Assembly (NCBI GenBank): GCA_016719895.1
Contig: JADJYG010000030.1
Location: 186,001-250,000 of the forward strand
DNA length: 64,000 nucleotides
Origin: Saprospirales bacterium
Lineage (GTDB): Bacteria; Bacteroidota; Bacteroidia; Chitinophagales; Saprospiraceae
Direction of reading: 5' to 3'
Below are positions 8,325 through 16,948 of the stretch, one piece after another (position 1 is the stretch's first letter; the number at the start of each line of letters is the position of its first letter). A program made the translations under genes and the position numbers. The notes under the pieces were generated by a model that saw nothing but the letters and a program-made list of their open reading frames with translations, had not been told where the DNA came from and did no database searches.

Positions 8325-11240
8325 ATGGCTGAAAAACAATCGCCTGCTGCAGAAACGCCCCGTCGGGCTTTCAACCCCTTGTATCCGCCGAAATATGTCG
8401 AGCGGTCGCATGAAATACTGGCTGTCGAGCGGGAGTTGTACCTGAAGGCCCGCAGGGAAAAGAATCAACTGCCGCCGCCTGCGGCCGACAACCTCACCGG
8501 CCTGTGCATATCCGGCGGCGGCGTGCGTTCGGCTACGCTTGGGCTGGGTATGCTTCAAGCGTTTATCCGGGCGGGCGTTCTGAAAAAAATAGATTACCTG
8601 AGCACGGTGTCTGGCGGGGGATATATCGGTTCCTGCCTGACGTCGTTGTTGAGCCGGGAGCCGAATAACGTCCGGAAGTTTAGTGGCAAACCGAACCGGA
8701 ACCTGCGGTTCAACCCTTCGGATACGGGTGTTGACGAGCTCAATTGCCCGCTTGCTTTGCGCCACAATTACGAGTACCTGCCGTTGCAGCAAACAACGCT
8801 AACGCCCAAGCATCAGTTGTTGCACCTGCGGCGGTACGGGGAGTACCTCACGCCCCGCAAAGGCCTGCTGGGTTGGGATGTCAGCCGGGCGGTGGGCGCC
8901 TTATTCAGCGGTGTTTTTATTCACGGCCTGTTGTTTCTGCTGATCCTCGCCACCATCGTGCTGCTCCACCACGTGCTGTTTGCAAGCATATCCGGGGGGC
9001 AGTTTATGGGGGATTTGCAGTTTCCGCGGGCGCAACACGTGTACAACATTGACCAAGACAGTTCGGCCGCGATGTTGCCCGTCAGCGAGCTGGTGCTGGA
9101 CACGCTGTTGGCGAAGCAAGGCAGCCTGGAACAATTGCAAACCTGGTACCGCTGCCAGCTGTATCCGCAGTTTTACCTGGTCATCCGGGCTGTGCAACGC
9201 CAATGGATTCCGATGCTGGCGTTTTTGCTGTTTGGCGCCGTACTCGGTTGGGTGTTTGTCAAACTGTCGAGGCGGCTGCCCCGGCGGGTTGCGGAAAATG
9301 AGCAGGATGAGGCGGAGTACGCCGATCCGGCAAAAGACAAGCTGCACGACCGCCCCGGCGGCGATGATATGCAGCGATTTGTCTCCGAGCCGTTTATCCG
9401 CCGGTTTACGATAGCGGCTTATATGCTGGGGCCGGTTTTGGCTTACGCCACAACGATCATTTTGGCGCAATTTGGAGTGTTTGTGGGTGAGGACTACTTT
9501 GTGATGCTGGCCTTGCCGGTCGGTTATGCCGTGGGGCTTTTTCTGGCCGTACATTTATCGATTTCCCTGTATTACATCAACAATGCGCCGGAAGAGGTCA
9601 GCGGGCGCCTGTACCGTTCGTATTATACCGGCATGCAGGGGGCCACGTTTATGGGCATCTTCATTTCGTTGCTTTTTCCTGTGGGCATCATCTTGTTGTT
9701 TGGTAAGCACGGTCTGGTGGTGGGCTTGTTATTTTCTTTCCTGCCGGTAGCGGTGGCCTACTATTTCACCATGCAAAGCCTGGGCGGCAAGTCGGGCAGT
9801 ACCTGGCTGAAAGACATACTCGCGCAGGTTCAAACGCCCTTGCTTAACCTGTCGATCCTGCTGTTTTCGGGCCTGGCCCTGGCCTGGGTATCCAACCTGA
9901 TGTTCGAATTGGAAACAATGATCAATTCAAACGACGGGTTCAGGTTTTCCACAGCCTTTTTGCTGTTGGTAATTTCTACTTTTTTGGTCGTTACCCTGGG
10001 CATGGCGGCTAATTCGAACGATATTTCCCTGCACTATTTTTACCGCGACCGCCTGTCGGAGGCTTACCTCCGTACCGATGGGCGCGTAGAGCGGCCGGCC
10101 GGCGCCGGAAACCAGGTCAGGCCAAAAGAACTGTTCGACGTTACCTTGCGCAATCATGAAAACCTGCGGCTGACTGAACTGGGCGAAGACAACTTCCGGG
10201 GGCCTTACCACATCATCGTATCGGCTCTGAACCTGCAGGGTTCGAATGATTTGGCCAAAAAAACCCTGAAGAGCGATCACTTTATTTTTTCAAAATATTT
10301 TATCGGTTCGCGCACTACGGGTTATTACCGCACCAGCCACTACCGCGGCGGCAGCACCAAACTGAGTACCGCCATGGCTATTTCGGCGGCAGCTGTGGCT
10401 AGCGGCATGGGCCTGATGAGTTTCGCGGCATCCAATTTTTACATGACGTTGTTCAATTTGCGCACGGGGTACTGGATTGAAAACCCCTGGCATTTGCACA
10501 AAGAGCAGCTGGAGTCGAAATCACTGAAGGAGCGCCAGCGCGCCCGGCGCAACCGCACCGCCCGGTTCATCCGGCTCTGCCGCCGTTTGGGCTTGCGCCG
10601 TTTGGGAGGCCTGTGGAGTGTATGGAAAATGCGGCGGTTTCCCTTTTGGCTGCGGTATCTGCTGCGCGAATTCAGCGGTCAACTGAGCGCCGATACCCGC
10701 CTGGTGTACGTATCGGACGGCGGGCACACCGGCGACAACCTGGGTATGCTGCCGCTCGTACAGCGCCGGTGCCGCACGATCGTCATTGCAGATTTTGAGG
10801 AAGACGGCAAGTATTCGTTCGGTTCGTTCAACCAGGCTGTGCGCCTGAGCAAGTCCATCTACAATGTGGACATCGAGATCGACCTGAAACCGTTCTTCCC
10901 CATACAGACCGACGAGGGCCTGCTGCTCAGCCCGGCCAGCGTGGCGACCGGCACCATACAATACCCGGCTACCAGCCGCTTGCCTGCGATGCAGGGCAAG
11001 ATCGTGTACATGAAGTCGTCGGTTAGCCTGCTGCAACAATTGTCGGATATAAGGAGCGGAGACACGTTTCCGCCGCCCCAAATGGAACCTGCTCCGGTAT
11101 TTGTGCTCAACTATTTCAAAAACAACCCGGCGTTTCCGCACCAGTCGACGGCCGATCAGTACTTCGACGAGGTACAGTTCGAGGCGTACCGGATGTTGGG
11201 CGAACATATTGGTAAACAGGCCTGTAGCCACGGATTTTAA
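8325..11240 (+). CDS. polytopic membrane patatin-like phospholipase
   Basis: 971 residues from the ATG at 8325 (MAEKQSPAAE). An earlier in-frame start at 8265 adds 20 unconserved residues. The N-terminal catalytic half-site has the oxyanion-hole motif SGGGVRS (63-69) and the nucleophile Ser96 in STVSGGGYIGS. Several hydrophobic spans follow (about 190-600), and the C-terminal part carries the catalytic Asp in VSDGGHTGDNLGM (about 797), completing a Ser-Asp dyad. The architecture, with a patatin fold split by a transmembrane block, matches large patatin-like proteins common in Bacteroidota; substrate unknown, lipid hydrolysis inferred. It is transcribed divergently from enolase. The nucleophile elbow is VSGG rather than the classic GxSxG, as in some cPLA2/patatin relatives. 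Confidence 0.88.
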   Translation: MAEKQSPAAETPRRAFNPLYPPKYVERSHEILAVERELYLKARREKNQLPPPAADNLTGLCISGGGVRSATLGLGMLQAFIRAGVLKKIDYLSTVSGGGYIGSCLTSLLSREPNNVRKFSGKPNRNLRFNPSDTGVDELNCPLALRHNYEYLPLQQTTLTPKHQLLHLRRYGEYLTPRKGLLGWDVSRAVGALFSGVFIHGLLFLLILATIVLLHHVLFASISGGQFMGDLQFPRAQHVYNIDQDSSAAMLPVSELVLDTLLAKQGSLEQLQTWYRCQLYPQFYLVIRAVQRQWIPMLAFLLFGAVLGWVFVKLSRRLPRRVAENEQDEAEYADPAKDKLHDRPGGDDMQRFVSEPFIRRFTIAAYMLGPVLAYATTIILAQFGVFVGEDYFVMLALPVGYAVGLFLAVHLSISLYYINNAPEEVSGRLYRSYYTGMQGATFMGIFISLLFPVGIILLFGKHGLVVGLLFSFLPVAVAYYFTMQSLGGKSGSTWLKDILAQVQTPLLNLSILLFSGLALAWVSNLMFELETMINSNDGFRFSTAFLLLVISTFLVVTLGMAANSNDISLHYFYRDRLSEAYLRTDGRVERPAGAGNQVRPKELFDVTLRNHENLRLTELGEDNFRGPYHIIVSALNLQGSNDLAKKTLKSDHFIFSKYFIGSRTTGYYRTSHYRGGSTKLSTAMAISAAAVASGMGLMSFAASNFYMTLFNLRTGYWIENPWHLHKEQLESKSLKERQRARRNRTARFIRLCRRLGLRRLGGLWSVWKMRRFPFWLRYLLREFSGQLSADTRLVYVSDGGHTGDNLGMLPLVQRRCRTIVIADFEEDGKYSFGSFNQAVRLSKSIYNVDIEIDLKPFFPIQTDEGLLLSPASVATGTIQYPATSRLPAMQGKIVYMKSSVSLLQQLSDIRSGDTFPPPQMEPAPVFVLNYFKNNPAFPHQSTADQYFDEVQFEAYRMLGEHIGKQACSHGF

Positions 11241-11252
11241 CCCGTAGTTATT

Positions 11253-11407
11253 AGACTTGTTGCGACGGGCGTCTTTGGCGGTAAAAAAGCCCTTTTTCCG
11301 ACGGGCTTCGTTTCCCGAGGTCTCGGGATCGCCGAATATGCCCGATTTCGACTGCAAAATTTGCCTAGCCAGTCAAAAAAAGGGCATTTGTCCCGTTCAA
11401 AGCCCCG
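11253..11407. repeat. dispersed ~160-bp palindromic element, copy 2
   Basis: It matches 403-563 over most of its length, including AGACTTGTTGCGACGGG and CGATTTCGACTGCAAAATT. A TCCCGAGGTCTCGGGA insertion replaces part of the middle, and the right end is degraded where it approaches the ribonucleotide reductase stop codon. It lies between convergent genes. Confidence 0.75.
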
Positions 11408-11414
11408 GTGCGCT

Positions 11415-14400
11415 TCAATTGCACTCCGAGTGCCCGCAATTTTTACAATGCAGGCAGCCTTCCTGGTACACCAGGTTGTCGGTGTTGCAGGAGGGGCAGG
11501 TGTTGTGTGAAGGCTCGGTGCCGTCGGGGATGAATTTGCGCAGCGCGCGCACCACGCCGTTTTTCCAGTTGTTGAGCGAGGCTGTTTCCAGGTGCAGGTT
11601 GTCGACCACTTCCACCACGTAGGGCAGCGGCATGCCGTGGCGCAGGATGCCGGAGATCAGGCGGGCGTAGTTCCAGTATTCTTTGTTAAACGTGCGCGAC
11701 AGGCCTTCGATGGTCACTTTATAGCCGCTGTTGTCCATATATTGAAAATCGTAGCGGTTTTTGCCGTTTTCCTTGACCTTGATGACCTTGCCTTCCGATA
11801 CTTGGGTGAGGATGGAAAAGGAATCCACGGCGCGGCCGGTAAATATTTCATAGGGATGGCCATCGTATAGCCCGACTACCGCTACCCAGCGCTCTTCGTT
11901 GTTCATAAAATTAACCACAACGGCATCGAGCACTTTGGGCCGTTTGGGCGCTGCCGTTTCCGTGAACGTTTCGTTCTTTTCATCTTTTTTCTTGTCGCTG
12001 ACCAGCACGCCGCTGCGCGAGCCTTCGCGGTACACGGTCATGCCCTTGCAGCCGGCTTCCCAGCCGGTGAGGTAGATTTTTTCGATCAGTTCTTCCGTGG
12101 CTTCTTCGGGCACGTTCACTGTGACGCTGATACTGTGATCCACCCATTTTTGCACCCGGCCCTGCAGGTGCACTTTGTTCACCCAATCTACATCTTCGGC
12201 GGTGGCGCGGTACCAGGGCGATTGTTCGATGATATGGTCGAGTTCGGCTTCCGGCATTTTATCCACTTTTTCGGGGTCGTATCCTTTGGCTTCCAGCCAT
12301 TGCCGGAACGGATAGTGGAACACGTGGTAGTCTTCCCAACTGTCGCCCACGGCGTCGGTGAAGGTGACGTGGGCGTTTTTGTCGTTGGGGTTTACTTTGC
12401 GCCGGCGTTTGTAGGAAATGCGGAACACGGGCTCGAGGCCCGAGGTGGTTTGGGTCATCAGGCTGGTGGTGCCGGTGGGGGCGATGGTCAGCAGGGCGAT
12501 ATTGCGCCGGCCGTACTGCGCCATGTCGGCGTATAGCACCGGGTCGGCTTCGCGCAGGCGGCTGATGAAAGGGTTGTTTTCTTCGCGTTGGGCGTCGAAG
12601 ACCGGGAAGGCGCCGCGCTGGCGGGCGAGTTCCACAGAGCCGCGGTAGACGGCCAGTGCGAGCGTGCGGTGCAGGTTTTCGCAAAAATCCAGCGACTCCT
12701 CCGAGCCGTAGCGGATGCCCAGTGCGGCCAGCATGTCGCCTTCGGCTGTGATGCCAATGCCCGTGCGGCGGCCCTGGCGGCATTTTTCGCGAATTTTTAG
12801 CCACAAGTCGCGTTCGGTGGCTTTCACCGGCTCCGGCTCGGGATCCTTGTCAATTTTTACCAGGATGTGCTCGATTTTTTCCAGCTCCAGGTCGATGATA
12901 TCGTCCATTACCCGCTGGGCCAGCTGGGCGTGTTTTTTCAGGCGTTCGAAATCGAAATGTGCCTCCGCGGTGAAGGGTTTTTCCACGTAGCTGAACAGGT
13001 TGATGGCCAGGAGGCGGCAGGAGTCGTATGGGCAGAGGGGTATTTCGCCGCAGTTTAGTTGATTTAGATAAATAATCTTCTCTTTTCCATCTTTTGTTTG
13101 CGACGACCAACCTCCGGCAAAAAAGTTGTGATGTTGATCTACCGTCCCGTTATACACATCTTCAAATCCGTCGAATTCAATCGATTGAATGCGGTGGTTG
13201 AAAAATGCCGCTTCAGACTTCAGTGCTTCATACGACGGAAATCCGTATTTTGTACGGGTACGCACCGGTACGCCTTCCTGTTTACAAAGCGCCTCCCATT
13301 CCTCCATTTTGGGAATTCGGCCAAGTTCATACTGCAAGCGCGTAAATAAATCGAGTTGGCGGGTTTTGTTTGTACCCGCTTTTTGCTGATAGGTTTGTTG
13401 AACAGATTGCGTTCGTTTTATCCGGATGGATGCGGCAGTATTGAATTGTATAGTGGAACAAGCCTGCGAGCAAAAGGAAATCTCCCGTCGATGATAATTC
13501 GCCAAAAAGATCTTTCCACAATGCTCACATACTTTTTTGACCATTACCTCGCATCTGTGGATGCTTGCTTCATAACCCTGCTCTTGAGCGCGCTTGAGCG
13601 TGCGGACAAGTCTGGGGTCCTCTTTAAAATGCATAAAATTCAGCTGTTGGGCAGCCAGCAGCGAAAGTTCCCTTATCGAACCAAACGCCTCTTTTCTAAA
13701 GCCGGGAGTGGATGCCGACATCCGTTGGCTGTATTGTAGAAATTTTAACGGATCAGCTTTTATTTTAAACATTGGATTCTGAAGGCCCAGCTTATCTGCC
13801 TGGTGGAGGGCATTATGCGCTTCCACAGACATGATTTCAAGATTTTCAGGGCGGTTATTCAGGCCATTATAATCGATATGATGAATGACTTCGCCTTGCC
13901 GGATATTCTTTTTGTGCGAAAATGCCGCGATCAGGCGATGTTCCGCCTGATTTGCCCTTACGGCGCCTTCATTGAGCCACCAATAATCGGTCTGTTTTTT
14001 ACCCGTTTCATTTACAACGGGGCCTTGAAATTTCGTCAGGATCATCAGGCTATCGCCAGGTTTCAGGTCTTTTAATGCCCTGTATTCACCGTTTTTTAAC
14101 CGAAATTTGTGATTAGCTGTGGCCCGGATGGTAGAACCGTCATCCAGGGTAAGTTTGTATATCTTTTGCCCCTTGCCGGTCAGACGCGGATTCCGCATTA
14201 TTTGGACTTCTAACCGCCCGTTCGCGTTCAGACAATATACCGGAACGTCCCGGCCCTCTGCGGCCAATTGTTTTATCGGTATATGCCCCCGGCCATCCGC
14301 TACGGCCACGAGGGTGCCTCCTGTCAGGCACGGATTCGTCGACACCGTCCGAAACCCCAGGTCTGCATAACAATCAGGCACCGACTCGCGCAGCACGGTA

Positions 14401-15266
14401 TCCCAGAACAACACGCCGGGCTCGGCGCTTTTCCAGGCGTTGTGCACGATCTTTTTCCACAGGTCGGCGGCGTCGATTTCGCGGGTCACCGCCGGTTTTT
14501 TCGAGCCGACGGGGAAGCGCAGCATATAGGGTGCGCCGGCCAGGGCGGCTTTCATGAATTCGTCGTCGATGCGCAGCGAGATATTGGCGCCGGTGACCTT
14601 GGTGTTGTCGACCTTGGCATCCACGAAATACGGCGCATCGGGGTGCTGCACGGCCAGGGTGAGCATGAGGGCGCCGCGGCGGCCGTCTTGGGCCACCTCG
14701 CGGGTGGAGTTGGAGTAGCGCTCCATGAACGGCAGGATACCCGTGCTGGTGAGGGCGCTGTTCATCACCGGGGTACCGGAGGGGCGCAGGTGCGAGAGGT
14801 CGTGCCCGACGCCGCCCCGGCGTTTCATCAGTTGCACCTGTTCTTCGTCCATTTTGAGGATGGCGCCATAGGAGTCGGCGCTGCCTTCCACGCCGATAAC
14901 AAAGCAGTTGGACAGCGACACCACCTGGAAGGGGTTGCCGATGCCGGCCATGGGGCTGCCCTGGGGCACGAGGTAGCGGAAGTTGCGCAGGAGTTGGTAC
15001 ACCTCTTCTTCAGAAAGGGGATTGGGGTAGCGGTTGTCCATCCGCACGATTTCGCGGGCGATGCGGCGGTGCATCTCGTCGGGATTGCGCTCATAGATAT
15101 TGCCGAAGGAGTCTTTCAGGGCATATTTGTTGACCCAAACGCCCGCAGCGAGGGTGTCGCCGTTGAAATATTCAGTAGCGCCCTGCAGGGCTTCTTCGTG
15201 GGTATAGGTGGGTAGCTCGGCAGCTTCCGTTGCTGAGTCAGCAGTGGGTAATTCCAATGATTTCAT
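11415..15266 (-). CDS. nrdJ: adenosylcobalamin-dependent (class II) ribonucleotide reductase with intein
   Basis: 1283 residues from the ATG at 15266 (MKSLELPTADS); the longer frame to 15485 adds a non-conserved leader. Without the intein (residues 313-738) the mature enzyme is about 857 residues, normal for NrdJ. It reduces ribonucleotides to deoxyribonucleotides using B12. Visible extein motifs are NCFVIGVEGSADSYG, RRGGVGHDLSHLRPSG, the split NP-CGEIPLCPYDSC segment whose first Cys corresponds to the thiyl-radical Cys of the family, IAPTGTTSLMTQTTSG, and a C-terminal Cys-rich tail (CPSCNTDNLVYQEGCLHCKNC) resembling a zinc ribbon. The intein must be removed for activity. The gene is transcribed away from the GRAS operon across a 530-base spacer. 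Confidence 0.95.
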   Translation of the reverse strand: MKSLELPTADSATEAAELPTYTHEEALQGATEYFNGDTLAAGVWVNKYALKDSFGNIYERNPDEMHRRIAREIVRMDNRYPNPLSEEEVYQLLRNFRYLVPQGSPMAGIGNPFQVVSLSNCFVIGVEGSADSYGAILKMDEEQVQLMKRRGGVGHDLSHLRPSGTPVMNSALTSTGILPFMERYSNSTREVAQDGRRGALMLTLAVQHPDAPYFVDAKVDNTKVTGANISLRIDDEFMKAALAGAPYMLRFPVGSKKPAVTREIDAADLWKKIVHNAWKSAEPGVLFWDTVLRESVPDCYADLGFRTVSTNPCLTGGTLVAVADGRGHIPIKQLAAEGRDVPVYCLNANGRLEVQIMRNPRLTGKGQKIYKLTLDDGSTIRATANHKFRLKNGEYRALKDLKPGDSLMILTKFQGPVVNETGKKQTDYWWLNEGAVRANQAEHRLIAAFSHKKNIRQGEVIHHIDYNGLNNRPENLEIMSVEAHNALHQADKLGLQNPMFKIKADPLKFLQYSQRMSASTPGFRKEAFGSIRELSLLAAQQLNFMHFKEDPRLVRTLKRAQEQGYEASIHRCEVMVKKVCEHCGKIFLANYHRREISFCSQACSTIQFNTAASIRIKRTQSVQQTYQQKAGTNKTRQLDLFTRLQYELGRIPKMEEWEALCKQEGVPVRTRTKYGFPSYEALKSEAAFFNHRIQSIEFDGFEDVYNGTVDQHHNFFAGGWSSQTKDGKEKIIYLNQLNCGEIPLCPYDSCRLLAINLFSYVEKPFTAEAHFDFERLKKHAQLAQRVMDDIIDLELEKIEHILVKIDKDPEPEPVKATERDLWLKIREKCRQGRRTGIGITAEGDMLAALGIRYGSEESLDFCENLHRTLALAVYRGSVELARQRGAFPVFDAQREENNPFISRLREADPVLYADMAQYGRRNIALLTIAPTGTTSLMTQTTSGLEPVFRISYKRRRKVNPNDKNAHVTFTDAVGDSWEDYHVFHYPFRQWLEAKGYDPEKVDKMPEAELDHIIEQSPWYRATAEDVDWVNKVHLQGRVQKWVDHSISVTVNVPEEATEELIEKIYLTGWEAGCKGMTVYREGSRSGVLVSDKKKDEKNETFTETAAPKRPKVLDAVVVNFMNNEERWVAVVGLYDGHPYEIFTGRAVDSFSILTQVSEGKVIKVKENGKNRYDFQYMDNSGYKVTIEGLSRTFNKEYWNYARLISGILRHGMPLPYVVEVVDNLHLETASLNNWKNGVVRALRKFIPDGTEPSHNTCPSCNTDNLVYQEGCLHCKNCGHSECN
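13053..14330 (-). other. intein with HNH endonuclease in the ribonucleotide reductase
   Basis: Codons for residues 313-738 (426 residues). Block A begins with Cys1 (CLTGGTLVAVADG). Block B is GSTIRATANHKFRLKNG with TxxH at 383-386. An HNH-type homing endonuclease segment (EVIHHIDYNGLNNRPENLEI, about 459-478) is followed by a CxxC...CxxxC zinc-like region and a helical segment. Block F is VYNGTVDQHHNFFAGG, and block G ends IIYLNQLN before Cys+1. The penultimate residue is Leu rather than the usual His. The insertion point lies immediately before the predicted radical cysteine in NP|CGEIPL, so only precise splicing restores the active site. Extein flanks and frame are intact. Confidence 0.93.
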
Positions 15267-15797
15267 GAAAAGTGGATTGGCGTTGTAATCGTGTTTTGCG
15301 CAAAAAACGTCGGCGGGCGCGGGATGGATCAGGGTTGAGCAAACATACGGGTTTGGGGGGGAATGGAGATGCGCAGAAGGGGATAATTTTTTAAACCTGT
15401 CCGGTGGAAATTTTGAAAGAATATCGATGGTGATGCAATAACAGACTGGATCTATGGCATATATGCGAAAAACGCCGGCTTCCAATGCAGAAGAGGCGGG
15501 AGAACTGTTTGATGTTGGTCATTTTTTTCAACAAAACTGAACAGGTTTTGTCGAGTTCGACAGTCAGAAAGAACCGGTTTGCACATTTACGCACCAAATG
15601 CAAAATAAAGCATTTTTTCCACTGAGGGAAAATCCGCCAACGCTTCATTCTGTATTTTCCCCCGCTTGATTCAAATTCACGACGGGTCGTTTTCAAAAAT
15701 TAGCGTAGGCCTCTCTCCTGCGCGCACCTTTGGCTCATCAACAAAACGAGGCGGCCGGTATCTTCGGCGAATTATCCAACTAAAAACAGTAAAAAGC
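15267..15797. other. divergent intergenic region, ribonucleotide reductase / GRAS operon
   Basis: This 530-base spacer holds the promoters of two divergent transcripts, but I see no convincing gene in it. It contains one diverged arm of the RAYT-linked repeat family (15394-15423) without its partner arm, and an AT-rich stretch around 15520-15620. Confidence 0.5.
15394..15423. repeat. degenerate half of a RAYT-linked hairpin
   Basis: AACCTGTCCGGTGGAAATTTTGA.. matches the outer end of units A-C with a few changes. No complementary arm is found in the neighbourhood, so it looks like a decayed single arm. Confidence 0.5.
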
Positions 15798-16871
15798 ATG
15801 AGCCAGACAGCTGAAGTTGTCATCTACCAAACCCTGAGCGATTTCATGAAGGCAGCGCCGCATTTCGACGGGATAATCAGGCAGGAAATCGAATCCTTTT
15901 TCGCCTGCTGCATGGAGGGTATGGAGAACGACTCCGAAAAACTTCTGGCTACCTTGTTCATCAAAGCGCTGAATAAAAAAATCAATTCGGAATACATCGG
16001 CGAGAATATTTACCTCGGCAAGTACGACATCGCGCAAATCCGGTTGTTCAATATCCTGATAGAAAAATTTCCCTTCGTAAAATTCAGCCAGCACATCACC
16101 AACAGCGCCATCGCGGAGGAGATGCGGGACTGCGCGGAAGTAACGCTCGTGGACATCGGCATTGGCGAGGGTATGCAGGTCGTCAACATCATCGAACTGG
16201 CGAAAAACCTGCCGCAACTCCGGAAACTGCACGTGGTAGGCATCGAACCCTTCAGCGATGCGCTGAACAAGGCCCGGGAAACCGTCCTCGGCTACAACGG
16301 CCGGACGCCCTTTGAAATCCACTTTACCGCCGTACATGACGCGGTTGAAAACGTAGATTTTTCCGCCATTCACAACATCGGCGGCAAAATCATCGTGAAT
16401 GCTTCCCTCGCCCTGCACCACATCCAGTCCGATCTGCTGCGCCTCAGAACCATCGACAGGGTGAAAGCCATACGCCCTAGCGCCTTTATACTCATCGAGC
16501 CGAACGTGAACCACTACGAGCCGAACTTCCATGCGCGCTTCGTCAACTGCTACAAGCATTTTTACCATATTTTCCAGGTGATCGACCGCATCGAAAACAT
16601 TGACAACGCCGACAAGAATGCCCTGAAACTTTTCTTTGGCCGCGAAATCGAAGATATCATCGGAAAAGAGGAGAGCGACCGCTTCGAGAAACACGAACCC
16701 GCCACGCACTGGATCGAGCGCCTGAAAAGGAGCAATTTCTCCATCAAAAACGATTTCCTCCAAACGCCCGTCGAGGCCGGCTGCGGGGTGGAAATCCGCT
16801 ACCACAAAGAGGGCTTCCTCGGCTTCACCCACGGCGACGAGACGGTCCTGGCCGTGATTTATGCCAATTGA
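15798..16871 (+). CDS. bacterial GRAS-domain protein (SAM-methyltransferase fold)
   Basis: 357 residues from the ATG at 15798. The open frame runs further upstream, but that part is not protein-like. The protein follows the GRAS layout known from plant gibberellin-pathway regulators: an N-terminal helical cap, a VHIID-like core VTLVDIGIGEGMQ with an intact SAM-binding DxGxGxG (D119, G121, G123, G125), acidic E150 after the second strand, NASLALHHI, the PFYRE-region equivalent EPNVNHYEPNFHARF, and a SAW-like region GREIEDIIGKEESDRFEKHE..W. Published analysis places bacterial GRAS proteins among Rossmann-fold small-molecule methylases; here the SAM loop is kept, so enzymatic methylation is plausible. 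Its stop lies 77 bases before the aminotransferase start chosen here. It is the first gene of a four-gene operon. Substrate unknown; assignment is from motif pattern by eye. Confidence 0.75.
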   Translation: MSQTAEVVIYQTLSDFMKAAPHFDGIIRQEIESFFACCMEGMENDSEKLLATLFIKALNKKINSEYIGENIYLGKYDIAQIRLFNILIEKFPFVKFSQHITNSAIAEEMRDCAEVTLVDIGIGEGMQVVNIIELAKNLPQLRKLHVVGIEPFSDALNKARETVLGYNGRTPFEIHFTAVHDAVENVDFSAIHNIGGKIIVNASLALHHIQSDLLRLRTIDRVKAIRPSAFILIEPNVNHYEPNFHARFVNCYKHFYHIFQVIDRIENIDNADKNALKLFFGREIEDIIGKEESDRFEKHEPATHWIERLKRSNFSIKNDFLQTPVEAGCGVEIRYHKEGFLGFTHGDETVLAVIYAN

Positions 16872-16948
16872 ATGCACATAGCCTTTCCGGCTCTTGGCCG
16901 GTAGTACGGATGAACCACAACGCCGAATTAACATCAACACCACTATCC

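Noticed and set aside
15267..15485. Upstream extension of the ribonucleotide reductase frame
   Set aside because: Seventy-three residues with no conservation and Cys/Pro-rich character; the MKSLELP start at 15266 fits the family.
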